The notes under the pieces are model-generated. The model made no database searches and had not been told where the DNA came from. It saw only the letters and a list, made by a program, of their open reading frames with translations. A program made the position numbers and the translations under genes. Below are positions 1 through 6,538 of a DNA stretch of 15,983 nt, in pieces; positions within the stretch are counted from its first letter, which is position 1, and each line of letters opens with the position of its first letter. This DNA comes from Microbacteriaceae bacterium (lineage in GTDB: Bacteria; Actinomycetota; Actinomycetes; Actinomycetales; Microbacteriaceae): contig CANGNR010000020.1 of assembly GCA_947455385.1 (NCBI GenBank), forward strand, positions 1 through 15,983, given 5' to 3'.

Positions 1-320
1 CCGGCGTCGTACTGAATCGAGGTGACGGTAGCACCAGCGTCGTTCGGGGTTGCGACAACCTGCACGCCACCGTTGTCGGTGCTGGTCAGTTCGAGAACTG
101 CGCCGTTCTGGTTAAGAACGTTCTGACCGGCGACCGAGAAGGCCTGCAGTGTGTTGTCAAAGTTGGTAGCTGACGAACTCTGTGAGCCCGACAGAGCGGC
201 AAAGAAAGCCGCGGCGAGTCCGATAAGGACTGCGAAATAGGTGATCTTCGTACGACCCTTGGCCTCAGCACCAAGAGCCGACACGGTCGACTTAAGCATG
301 GACAATGTGGTTCCCTTCAT
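1..320 (-). CDS. Partial secreted or membrane-anchored protein of unknown function (N-terminus only)
   Basis: The reading frame is open from an ATG at 318-320 to the left edge of the window, giving about 106 residues; the rest of the gene is outside. The N-terminus has a charged stretch (KSTVSALGAEAKGRTK) followed by a hydrophobic segment at about residues 28-44 (YFAVLIGLAAAFFAAL), then a Ser/Thr/Asn-rich region that looks extracytoplasmic. The segment could be an uncleaved anchor or a signal peptide. I recognise no family. The start is ambiguous. The ATG at 320 has no Shine-Dalgarno sequence, whereas AAGGGA lies inside the first codons and is placed 6 nt before a TTG (codon at 303-305) and 12 nt before a second ATG (297-299). 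It is transcribed in the same direction as the PstS-like gene to its right but is separated from it by a strong terminator, so it is probably a separate unit with its own regulation. Confidence 0.6.
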   Translation of the reverse strand, partial: MKGTTLSMLKSTVSALGAEAKGRTKITYFAVLIGLAAAFFAALSGSQSSSATNFDNTLQAFSVAGQNVLNQNGAVLELTSTDNGGVQVVATPNDAGATVTSIQYDA

Positions 321-324
321 TGCA

Positions 325-346
325 GTTTGCAATACGTATTGCCAAC
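325..346. promoter_or_regulatory. Near-perfect palindrome immediately upstream of the left-edge gene
   Basis: The core GCAATACGTATTGC (329-342) is a perfect 14-bp palindrome. It extends by GTT/AAC on both sides with one mismatched pair, giving a 22-bp inverted repeat that ends 5 nt before the first ATG. There is no spacer, so it looks like a binding site for a dimeric repressor rather than an RNA hairpin. Its sequence is unlike the GAAACCG operators elsewhere in the window. The regulator is unknown. Confidence 0.5.
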
Positions 347-451
347 ACTATCGGCTTTTAACTTTGGTAACGAGCCCGATTTACTTTTTTATCGAAAAGT
401 TACCTAGAAATTTCCCCTTGAATTTAGCCCTCAAAGCTGCCTCGGGTAACA

Positions 452-479
452 GAAAAGAGGCGCTCTTGCGAGCGCCTCT
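452..479 (-). terminator. Intrinsic terminator of the PstS-like gene
   Basis: A perfect 10-bp stem, AGAGGCGCTC/GAGCGCCTCT, with a 4-nt loop, starts 18 nt past the stop codon of the PstS-like gene. Read on the minus strand it is followed by TTTTC, giving a short U tract. Confidence 0.85.
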
Positions 480-497
480 CATCCTTGTTTCTAGCGA

Positions 498-1559
498 TTA
501 GCCAATGTTGTTGATCTTGGCAAGTGCTGCTGACTTGAGTCCACCGGTCAGTGCGACGTATCCGAGGCCAGCAGCCTTCGAAGGTGCGCAGGTGTTGACC
601 AGGTAGGTGAGGAACTTCTTGACCGCGGTGCCCTTGGAACCAGCGCCGGTTGGGGCGTAGCCGTAGGTGATGAGGCTGAGGTCATAGCCGCCGACGACCT
701 TCTTGGTGAAGTTCAGGGTGACCGAACCATTAGCGCTCACGGTCTGGGCTGCGAGGAACGCTGCCGAGCGAGCAACGGTTGGCTGCACGTAGACGCCTGC
801 GTTGTTCTTGATCGAAGCCCAAGCGGTTGGGTGCGACTTGGCATCCTTGAGGTCAACATAACCGATTGCTCCGTTGTTGTTGTCAACGTAGGTTGCGAGC
901 GCGCCAGAGTCAGCGGCTGCGTAGCCACCGGCTGGTGCGCCACCTGCGATGGCCGAAGCGAAGGTGGAGCCAACGGTGATCTTGGCCGAACCACTCTGCT
1001 GCTTTAGGTAGTCGAGGAAGTTCTGGGTGGTACCCGAGCTCGAGCCACGGTAGGCAACGGTGATGTCGGTAGCTGGCAGGTTGCTCTTGACCGATGGGTT
1101 GATTGCCTGGATGGCAGCGTCGTTCCACTTGGTGATGTCGCCGGTGAAGATGCCGGTGAGCACCGATGCGTTGAGCTGCAGGTTGGTGATGACTGCGTTG
1201 TTCTTGCCCTTGAGGTTGAACGGGATTGCAACTGGGCCACCGACGATTGGGGCAACAACGAGGCCACGACCGTCGTTAGGGGTTGCACCCGAGATGTTCG
1301 ACGAGGTGGCGGTGTCGCTGGCTGCGAAGTCAACGGTGCCGTTTAGGTAGGCGGTGCGGCCAGCGCCAGAGCCACCAGCGGCTGGGTCTACGTTTACGGT
1401 GTCGGCGGTGTAGGCAGCTGCACATGCGGTGAGGATGCCCTTGGCGAAGGTCGAGCCGGTCTCGCTGATCGAGGTCTTAGCGAAGGCTGCTGGTCCGGCG
1501 AAAGCTACGGACGAAAGAACTGCGGCTGCTGCAACAGCAGTCATGAACTTCTTGCTCAT
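498..1559 (-). CDS. pstS: PstS-type phosphate-binding protein, secreted, stand-alone
   Basis: The 353-aa product is an extracytoplasmic phosphate-binding protein of the PstS family. The signal peptide spans about residues 1-27 (AAFA/KTS) and has no lipobox cysteine. Family marks in order are TGSTFAKG (34-41), GGSGAGRTAYLNGTVDFAASDT (in the 62-83 region), the PstS-typical LTGIFTGDITKWNDAAI (134-150), and the phosphate-loop-like RGSSSGTTQNFLDYL (171-185). The ATG at 1559 is chosen because AGGAG lies 8 nt upstream and it starts the signal peptide; an in-frame upstream extension to 1742 would run through the PHO box and a terminator hairpin. No pstC, pstA or pstB lies on either side, so the protein either serves a transporter encoded elsewhere or acts as a high-affinity scavenging or surface protein. 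The PHO-box-like repeat upstream predicts induction by phosphate starvation. The family assignment is firm; true phosphate specificity is inferred. Confidence 0.88.
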   Translation of the reverse strand: MSKKFMTAVAAAAVLSSVAFAGPAAFAKTSISETGSTFAKGILTACAAAYTADTVNVDPAAGGSGAGRTAYLNGTVDFAASDTATSSNISGATPNDGRGLVVAPIVGGPVAIPFNLKGKNNAVITNLQLNASVLTGIFTGDITKWNDAAIQAINPSVKSNLPATDITVAYRGSSSGTTQNFLDYLKQQSGSAKITVGSTFASAIAGGAPAGGYAAADSGALATYVDNNNGAIGYVDLKDAKSHPTAWASIKNNAGVYVQPTVARSAAFLAAQTVSANGSVTLNFTKKVVGGYDLSLITYGYAPTGAGSKGTAVKKFLTYLVNTCAPSKAAGLGYVALTGGLKSAALAKINNIG

Positions 1560-1646
1560 TGATTGATCTCCTAGATGGTTGGTCTCTTTGTAAGACACCT
1601 CTAGGTTCGTTTGCCAGGTAAACAACCAGGTGTTGCCGAGTTGTAC

Positions 1647-1678
1647 GCGGGGTGAACTTTTGCGAACGGCAGGTAAAC
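1647..1678 (-). promoter_or_regulatory. PHO-box-like direct repeats (PhoP site) upstream of the PstS-like gene
   Basis: Read toward the gene, the minus strand carries three consecutive units: GTTTACCTGCC (1668-1678), GTTCGCAAAA (1658-1667) and GTTCACCCCGC (1647-1657). Actinobacterial PhoP sites, as known from Streptomyces, are 11-nt direct repeats built on GTTCACC, so two units are nearly canonical and the middle one is degenerate. A further GTTTACCTGGC lies at 1613-1623. The position, 88-119 nt before the start codon, suits a promoter site. PhoP binding is inferred. Confidence 0.7.
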
Positions 1679-1706
1679 ACATCAACGCGTTACTTCTTAT
1701 ATGCGC

Positions 1707-1743
1707 AATGAGGGTGGCACTCACTTGGAGTGCCACCCTCATT
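1707..1743 (-). terminator. Strong hairpin after the 604-aa repeat-protein gene
   Basis: A perfect 16-bp inverted repeat (arms 1707-1722 and 1728-1743, 5-nt loop) starts 33 nt past the stop codon of the 604-aa gene and lies upstream of the PHO box of the next gene. The minus-strand sequence after it (GCGCATATAAG) has no U tract, so it is a non-canonical terminator or an mRNA-stabilising 3' hairpin. Confidence 0.7.
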
Positions 1744-1776
1744 GGCTACCGGGTGATCCCGGCTTTTACTTCTTTA

Positions 1777-3591
1777 CTAGTTCAGTTCTACTGAGTAGGA
1801 CTGGCCAGCAATCGTGACTACCACGCTGAGTGGGCCCGAGTTGCTGTTAGGCAGAACGTAGAGCTTGTCGTTCACCTTGTTCGAGTGACGCAGCCACGAG
1901 AAGTTACCGACGCGGATGTTGACATCCTTGCCCTTCGCGTTAGCAACGCCAACCTTGACACCAGCGCCCTGCTTCCAAGCCGAAACACGGATTGGGGCTG
2001 CGGCCTTGGCGGTTGGGGTGAAGAAGTCGAAGTCAACCATTGCGATTGCTTCTTTGCCCTGACCCTCAACGATCGCGGTGACCTGGCTGTAGAGACGTCC
2101 GTCGGCCAATCCACCCTCGGTGCGCGATGCTGGCTGTGGCTCGCCCTCGGCACGAGTGTTCAGGTTGGTCAAGTAGAACGAGACGTTTCCGTTTGCATCG
2201 GTCGAGCGGGTGCAAGTTGCCTCGTCACCGGTCGAGTGAGTCGATCCGCACTTCATGTGAGCGTTCGAGCCCGAGTACTGCTTGTTGAAGACAAGCTGAA
2301 CTGCGGTGTCTGCCAGCGGGTCGCCGCCCTTGCCAACAACGTGGTAGGTCAACTTGTAGGTCTTGCCGACTACCAGGTAGTGACGGTAGAAGGTGACTCC
2401 TGGGTGGTACCAGCCCTGGCTGACCCAGTAGTCTGCGTCGCCCTGGTGGTTCACCGAGTGGCTCTCGTCGACTGCTGGACCAGTAAGGGTGATGACGTTG
2501 TAGCCGGTGCCCTTGACGAAGTCGAAGTCAACGACGTCGACAGCCTCGGAGCCCTGGCCAGCCATGATCGCGGTGATCTGGCTGTAGAGGCGAGCTCCAC
2601 CCTGGTCTGCGGTGACGTCTGCTGGGTAACCCTCGGCCTGAGCCGCGGTGTTGCCGTTAGCAACATCGAACGAAACGTTTCCGCTTGCATCGGTGGTGCC
2701 GGTGCAGGCCATTTCGCCACCCGAGGTGGTGTTGTCGCCGCACGACATGGTTGCGTTCGAACCCGAGTACTGCTTGTCGACCAGCAGGGTGACAGCGGCG
2801 TTGGCAATTGCCTTGCCGTCTGCGTCAGTTGCCTTGTAGGTCAGGTGCAGGTTCTTGCCAACCGGTGCGTAGTAGCGCATCGAGCGGGCACCGGTGTGGT
2901 ACCAGCCCTGGCCAACCCAGTAGTCAGCGTCGGCCTGGTGGTTCACCGAGTTGGTGCCATCGAGTGCTGGGCTGGTGAGGCGAATGGCGTTGTAGCCAGC
3001 TGGAGGAGTGACTACCTCGGCTGCAACGTAGTGCGCCCAGACGCCGTCGTAGCGCTCACCTGAGATGCCCATGGTTGGGTGGAAGTTTGCCTTCAGGTCG
3101 GCACCGCGGCCGCCCTCCCAAGGAAGGTTGCTCGATGGGTGCTTCTCACAACCGGTGGTGTCGGTGTTGGTCACCGAGAAGGTGAAGTAACCGTCTCCAT
3201 CAGTGGTGGTTGCTGGCACATTGCCCGAACCCGGAGTCACGTCTGTGCCGTTCACGGCAACGTGCGCGTTCTCGCCGCCACCATTCGAGAAGTTGAGGCT
3301 AACCGCGTGGTTAGCGATCGGTGCACCGGCTGCGTCGGTTGCACGCCAGGTGTAGCTGGTGGTGGCGTTGCAGTCGGCGTACTTGATGTAGTTGGTGCCG
3401 GCAGGGTCGTTCCACCAGGCAGCGCCATCCATGGCGTTCGAGGTGAGATCTTTTAGCTCGGCGTTGAGCGTGTAGTTGGCTGGCGCAGCGTCTGCATGCG
3501 CAGGTGTGATGGCAAGCGCGGATAGGCCGGCGGTTGCCATGGCTACCGCGGTCAACCAGCGAAGCGAGCCGTTTAGAGCTTTGTTCTTCAT
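1777..3591 (-). CDS. Secreted protein with three Ig-like repeats, unrecognised family (604 aa)
   Basis: The signal peptide is residues 1-34 (ending ITPAHADA). Three related domains of about 155-160 aa follow at 40-193, 200-359 and 364-523, then a beta-rich C-terminal domain at about 531-604. Repeats 2 and 3 share NHQ(A/G)DADYWV, QGWYH, NKQYSGSNA or DKQYSGSNA, TDA(S/N)GNVSF, LYSQ(I/V)TAI and VDFDF. Repeat 1 is divergent. The local pattern 'DADGK-I-N--V-L ... TDA-GNV-F' resembles Ig-like Big_1/invasin folds, but this is a fold guess. Repeats 2 and 3 each have a Cys pair 12 residues apart (284/296 and 448/460), probably disulfides; repeat 1 has C74/C148. There are no catalytic motifs, LPXTG or membrane anchor. 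The start has AGAGGA 11 nt upstream. The gene sits behind a LacI-type operator shared with the glucanase genes and has a paralogue at 12055-13530. My best inference is a surface glycan-binding or adhesion protein; no function is proven. Confidence 0.85.
   Translation of the reverse strand: MKNKALNGSLRWLTAVAMATAGLSALAITPAHADAAPANYTLNAELKDLTSNAMDGAAWWNDPAGTNYIKYADCNATTSYTWRATDAAGAPIANHAVSLNFSNGGGENAHVAVNGTDVTPGSGNVPATTTDGDGYFTFSVTNTDTTGCEKHPSSNLPWEGGRGADLKANFHPTMGISGERYDGVWAHYVAAEVVTPPAGYNAIRLTSPALDGTNSVNHQADADYWVGQGWYHTGARSMRYYAPVGKNLHLTYKATDADGKAIANAAVTLLVDKQYSGSNATMSCGDNTTSGGEMACTGTTDASGNVSFDVANGNTAAQAEGYPADVTADQGGARLYSQITAIMAGQGSEAVDVVDFDFVKGTGYNVITLTGPAVDESHSVNHQGDADYWVSQGWYHPGVTFYRHYLVVGKTYKLTYHVVGKGGDPLADTAVQLVFNKQYSGSNAHMKCGSTHSTGDEATCTRSTDANGNVSFYLTNLNTRAEGEPQPASRTEGGLADGRLYSQVTAIVEGQGKEAIAMVDFDFFTPTAKAAAPIRVSAWKQGAGVKVGVANAKGKDVNIRVGNFSWLRHSNKVNDKLYVLPNSNSGPLSVVVTIAGQSYSVELN
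2023..2994 (-). repeat. Two tandem 480-bp repeat units inside the 604-aa gene
   Basis: The units are 2515-2994 (repeat 2, residues 200-359) and 2023-2502 (repeat 3, residues 364-523), separated by a 12-bp linker. They remain alike at DNA level, for example in the stretches encoding the DYWV-QGWYH and QYSGSNA motifs, which points to internal duplication. The more diverged first unit is at about 3013-3474. Confidence 0.8.
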
Positions 3592-3675
3592 GAGTCGGTT
3601 GTTCCTCTCAGGATCATTCAGTTGAGTGGATAACCGAGGTCAATCTTGCGCAGGCGTGACTGAACCCAGTTTCCG

Positions 3676-3691
3676 CGGAGTGCGCACACAC
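3676..3691 (-). promoter_or_regulatory. 16-nt leader element shared with the 491-aa paralogue gene
   Basis: Read toward the gene this is GTGTGTGCGCACTCCG, identical over all 16 nt and in the same orientation as 11999-12014 before the paralogue. It contains the 8-bp palindrome GTGCGCAC. It lies between the LacI-type operator (35 nt upstream) and the start codon (84 nt downstream). Its role (second regulator site, start-site region or mRNA element) is unknown. Confidence 0.6.
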
Positions 3692-3726
3692 GTCCTAAGC
3701 AAAAACTAGTCGATAAAGCGCTGTCG

Positions 3727-3740
3727 TGAAACCGATTTCA
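3727..3740. promoter_or_regulatory. LacI-type operator TGAAACCGATTTCA (604-aa gene)
   Basis: The arms TGAAA/TTTCA flank a central CG, the usual LacI/GalR operator plan. It is identical to the sites at 6407 and 8483 and lies 136 nt before the start of the 604-aa gene. The LacI-family gene at 3835-4845 is the obvious candidate regulator. Confidence 0.85.
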
Positions 3741-3791
3741 TGGGGGTTAATCGAATCGTTATACGGGTCAAACCTGACCAGCATGACCTTT

Positions 3792-3815
3792 GCGGCAAGC
3801 GCCTAGCCTTGCCGC
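3792..3815 (-). terminator. Probable terminator hairpin after lacI
   Basis: GCGGCAAG (3792-3799) and CTTGCCGC (3808-3815) form an 8-bp stem 19 nt past the lacI stop. A second overlapping inverted repeat, GCCTAGCC (3801-3808) with GGCTAGGC (3833-3840), competes with it. No U tract follows, so termination here is probable but not canonical. Confidence 0.5.
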
Positions 3816-3834
3816 GGCCCGAATGGGTTTGCGG

Positions 3835-4845
3835 CTAGGCCGACTCGCGCACGACAAGTTCGGTCGGCAGAATCACGGGCTCAATCTCTTCGCCAGCGAG
3901 CTTGCGAATCATGAGCTCGCCGAGGGTTTCGCCCAAGCGAACGATGTCTTGGCGCACCGAGGTGATCGAGGGCCGTGAGGTTTGGGCCATGATCGAGTCG
4001 TCGAAACCAACCACCTTGATGTCGTTGGGAACCGAGAGCCCTGCCTCTTCGATGGCTGCGATGGCGCCAATCGCCATGAGGTCATTGGCGGCAAAAAGCC
4101 CATCCACGCCAAGGTCGCGCTCGAGCAGAACCCGCATCTGCTCCTTGCCGCTTTCAAAAGAATAGTCGCCGTGAGCGATCAGGTTCTTGTTGGCAACGGT
4201 GCCGCGCTCGCGATAGGCCTGCAAGAATCCCTCGAGACGCTGGTTTCCGGCGGTGGCAACGGTGTCACCTGTGATGGTGGCCACCCGCTTGCACCCCTGA
4301 GCCATTAGATGCTTGGTTGCCTGAAGCGCGCCACCGAAGTTGTCGCTGTCGACATAAACGAAGTCGGATGAACCGTGCGGAGTTCCCGAAATAACGACGG
4401 GCATGCCTTGCTTGGCAAGGCGCTTGACCAGAGTTTCTTTGTGCAGCTGAAAGAAGATTGCGCCATCGACTTCGCCACCCTGGAGGTAGTGTGCCACCGG
4501 GCCGTCCACCGAGTCGACCGAGGCAACCAAAAGCAGAGTCTGCAGTTCGTTCTGCATGAGAACGCGGCTCACGCCAGAAGAAATGGTCGCCCAGAAAGGA
4601 TCGGAGAAAACAGAAAGGTCGTCATCGATAACGATGGCGATGAGGTTGCTGCGGCCGGATGCAAGGGCAGCAGCAGCGCGGTGACGCTTGTATCCGAGCT
4701 CTTCGACGACCTTTTGCACGGCAGCGACGCGATCTGGATTCACCCTAGGGTCACCGTTGAGAACGCGTGAAACGGTTGCCTCTGAAACTCCGGCAGCCTT
4801 GGCAATTTCGGAGTAGGTCGCGCGCGGTTTAGCCTGTGCTGCCAC
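3835..4845 (-). CDS. LacI/GalR-family transcriptional regulator of the glucan locus
   Basis: The 336-aa product has the standard family length and layout. The N-terminal helix-turn-helix is at about residues 10-31 (YSEIAKAAGVSEATVSRVLNG). The hinge region with RAAAALASGRSN is at about 57-67. The periplasmic-binding-protein-like effector domain begins at LIAIVIDDD and contains DGLFAANDLMAIGAIAA and VVGFDDSIMA, which are typical of sugar-responsive members. The start is GTG with AGGGG 5 nt upstream. It lies 12 nt behind the GH1 stop codon in the same direction, so the two are co-transcribed. Because the GH1 promoter region carries the GAAACCG operators, the regulator is probably autoregulated and controls the whole locus, with a beta-1,3-gluco-oligosaccharide or glucose derivative as a likely inducer. 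The family is certain; the effector and regulon are inferred. Confidence 0.93.
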   Translation of the reverse strand: MAAQAKPRATYSEIAKAAGVSEATVSRVLNGDPRVNPDRVAAVQKVVEELGYKRHRAAAALASGRSNLIAIVIDDDLSVFSDPFWATISSGVSRVLMQNELQTLLLVASVDSVDGPVAHYLQGGEVDGAIFFQLHKETLVKRLAKQGMPVVISGTPHGSSDFVYVDSDNFGGALQATKHLMAQGCKRVATITGDTVATAGNQRLEGFLQAYRERGTVANKNLIAHGDYSFESGKEQMRVLLERDLGVDGLFAANDLMAIGAIAAIEEAGLSVPNDIKVVGFDDSIMAQTSRPSITSVRQDIVRLGETLGELMIRKLAGEEIEPVILPTELVVRESA

Positions 4846-4857
4846 GAGATCCCCTAG

Positions 4858-6246
4858 CTAGTGCTTGACGCGGTTGGTCTCCGCATGAAATGAAATGATA
4901 GCACCGTACTCTTTCGCGCTATCTTTCGGAATGCGCTCGAGGGTATCAAAGTCGACATAAACGATGCCGAAGCGCTTGGCGTATCCCTCGGCCCACTCAA
5001 AGTTGTCCATGAGCGACCAGGCGAAGTAAGCCGAAACTGGGGCACCGGCTGCGATTCCGCGACCGAGCGACTCGAGGTGCGACTTGAGGTAGTCGACGCG
5101 GTTGGCGTCGTGAACCAGGCCATCCTCGCTGACAACGTCGTCAAAAGCCACGCCGTTCTCGGTGATGGTGAGGTCGGTGATTTCGGGCCAATCCTGCGAA
5201 ACACGGATGACCAGATCGCCCAGACCAACCGGGGTGATTGGCCAACCCATCGAGGTGTATGGCTTTGGCGGAGTGCCATCGGCTCGCTGAGGGAACGGAA
5301 AGAGCCCGCCCTCGATGATGGGCTTGTCTTCTGGGCGAGGGTTTGCCAAGAAGGAGTCGCTGTAGTAGTTGATGCCGACGAAATCGGTGTCGACCTTGAG
5401 CGCATCGAGGTCACCGGGCTTGACCACCGAAGCGAGGCGCTCGCCGTATGACTCCACAAGGTTCTGCGGGTAGTGGCCGTGCACAATCGCATCGAGCCAC
5501 CAGCGGTTGATGTTCGAGTCCATCAGGCCGGCGAGCTCGTGCACGTCGGCGTTGCTGCCCTCGGCAACTCGGTAGTTGGTCATGTTCAGTGCGATGCCAA
5601 CGCGAATGTCTGAGCGCACCGCGCGCATTGCCCGAGCCGCGGTTGCGTGCGACAGGGATGTGTGGTGCGCTGCCGCGATTGCCTGATCGATGTCTTTCAC
5701 GCCTGGTGCGTGCACGCCGATCGCGTATCCCAGCCAGCTAGTGCACCATGGCTCGTTCAGCGTAATGAAATTCTTGACGCGGTCGCCGAATGCCTCAACG
5801 CAAGCTGCGGCGTAGTGGCTGAAGGCCTCGACGATGTCGCGGTTTGCCCATCCCCCGTTGTCTTGCAGCGGCTGCGGAAGGTCCCAGTGATAGATAGTGG
5901 CGACAGGCTCGATGCCAGCATCGAGCAGAGCGTTGATCAGTCGGTTATAGAAGTCGAAGCCGCGCTCTTCGCGAACCTTGTCGCCCTTTGGAAAGAGGCG
6001 TGGCCAGGCGATGGAGAAGCGGTAGGTCTGAAGGCCCAGTTCTTTCATGAGCTGGATGTCTTCTTCGAAACGGTGGTAGTGGTCGCAGGCTACGTCGCCG
6101 TTGTCTCCCTTGACTACCTTGCCTTCGGTGGCACAAAAGGTGTCCCAGATGCTTGGGCCGCGGCCGTCTTCGTGAGCGGCACCTTCGATTTGGTAGCTCG
6201 AAGTGGCTGCGCCCCACTTGAATCCCTGGGGAAAGTTTTCGATCAT
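4858..6246 (-). CDS. Cytoplasmic GH1 beta-glucosidase
   Basis: This 462-aa glycoside hydrolase family 1 enzyme hydrolyses terminal beta-linked glucose from oligosaccharides by a retaining mechanism. It begins with the family N-terminal signature FKWGAATSSYQIEGA (9-23). The acid/base glutamate is E165 in TLNEP, the nucleophile is E363 in ITENG, and the sugar-binding SLMDNFEWAEGY lies at 411-422. Length and motif spacing are normal. There is no signal peptide, so it acts in the cytoplasm on imported oligosaccharides. The ATG has the purine-rich AGAAAGAAG 7 nt upstream. It is the first gene of an operon with lacI, divergent from the cytoplasmic GH16 gene, and the two share an intergenic region with two LacI-type operators. 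Activity on laminari-oligosaccharides rather than cello-oligosaccharides is inferred from the neighbouring GH16 genes. Confidence 0.95.
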   Translation of the reverse strand: MIENFPQGFKWGAATSSYQIEGAAHEDGRGPSIWDTFCATEGKVVKGDNGDVACDHYHRFEEDIQLMKELGLQTYRFSIAWPRLFPKGDKVREERGFDFYNRLINALLDAGIEPVATIYHWDLPQPLQDNGGWANRDIVEAFSHYAAACVEAFGDRVKNFITLNEPWCTSWLGYAIGVHAPGVKDIDQAIAAAHHTSLSHATAARAMRAVRSDIRVGIALNMTNYRVAEGSNADVHELAGLMDSNINRWWLDAIVHGHYPQNLVESYGERLASVVKPGDLDALKVDTDFVGINYYSDSFLANPRPEDKPIIEGGLFPFPQRADGTPPKPYTSMGWPITPVGLGDLVIRVSQDWPEITDLTITENGVAFDDVVSEDGLVHDANRVDYLKSHLESLGRGIAAGAPVSAYFAWSLMDNFEWAEGYAKRFGIVYVDFDTLERIPKDSAKEYGAIISFHAETNRVKH

Positions 6247-6297
6247 CGGTCAACTTCTTTCTGTCGGCCGGCGAGGGCCATGGTGCGGGATTCTTTC

Positions 6298-6365
6298 TTC
6301 GATCCGAAATGAGGCCCCAGGAAGACACTGTGCGATGTCGCCCCGGGGCTCATCTCAGATTCGAA
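6298..6365 (-). other. Long imperfect inverted repeat in the GH1-lacI 5' leader
   Basis: The arms 6298-6318 and 6345-6365 pair over about 20 positions with a few mismatches and a bulge (TTCGA...ATGAG..CCCC against GGGGCTCAT...TCGAA), around a 26-nt loop. It lies between the operators and the GH1 start and so would be in the transcript leader. No U tract follows on the minus strand. It could affect mRNA stability or translation; no riboswitch class is recognised. Confidence 0.4.
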
Positions 6366-6406
6366 AGGAAATCGAGTCCCTAGAAACCGGATCCGCCATA
6401 GAATGG

Positions 6407-6420
6407 TGAAACCGATTTCA
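6407..6420. promoter_or_regulatory. LacI-type operator TGAAACCGATTTCA (GH1-lacI side)
   Basis: This exact copy of the 14-nt operator lies in the divergent region, 160 nt before the GH1 start and 118 nt before the cytoplasmic GH16 start. Its place suggests control of the leftward GH1-lacI promoter, and so autoregulation of lacI. Confidence 0.85.
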
Positions 6421-6460
6421 CGATTCAAATGCTACGCATGGTAGTTTTCTTGAGAAATGG

Positions 6461-6474
6461 TGAAACCGCTTTCT
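6461..6474. promoter_or_regulatory. LacI-type operator TGAAACCGCTTTCT (cytoplasmic GH16 side)
   Basis: This variant has C at position 9 and T at position 14. It lies 64 nt before the GTG start of the GH16 gene, which suits repression of the rightward promoter. It is 54 nt centre to centre from the site at 6407, roughly five helical turns, so looping between the two is possible. Confidence 0.8.
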
Positions 6475-6538
6475 TTACCAAAACGTTATCGTATGTCGCT
6501 AGGCTGACGCCAATCGACCAACCGCGAGGGAGACCGCA

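Noticed and set aside
361..371. An 11-mer, ACTTTGGTAAC, shared by the leader of the left-edge gene (361-371) and that of the secreted GH16 (8408-8418)
   Set aside because: The two genes are otherwise unlinked in regulation, the match is short, and nothing around it is conserved. It could be chance.
1560..1742. A 61-residue N-terminal extension of the PstS-type protein
   Set aside because: It is encoded by the PHO-box region and the preceding terminator arm, and the signal peptide starts at the ATG at 1559 with a good ribosome-binding site.
1885..3063. A 392-codon open frame on the + strand opposite the 604-aa gene
   Set aside because: It lies wholly antisense to a well-supported secreted protein with signal peptide and repeats. 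It has no ribosome-binding site or recognisable motif, and its length follows from the high-GC codon pattern of the opposite strand and the repeated sequence.
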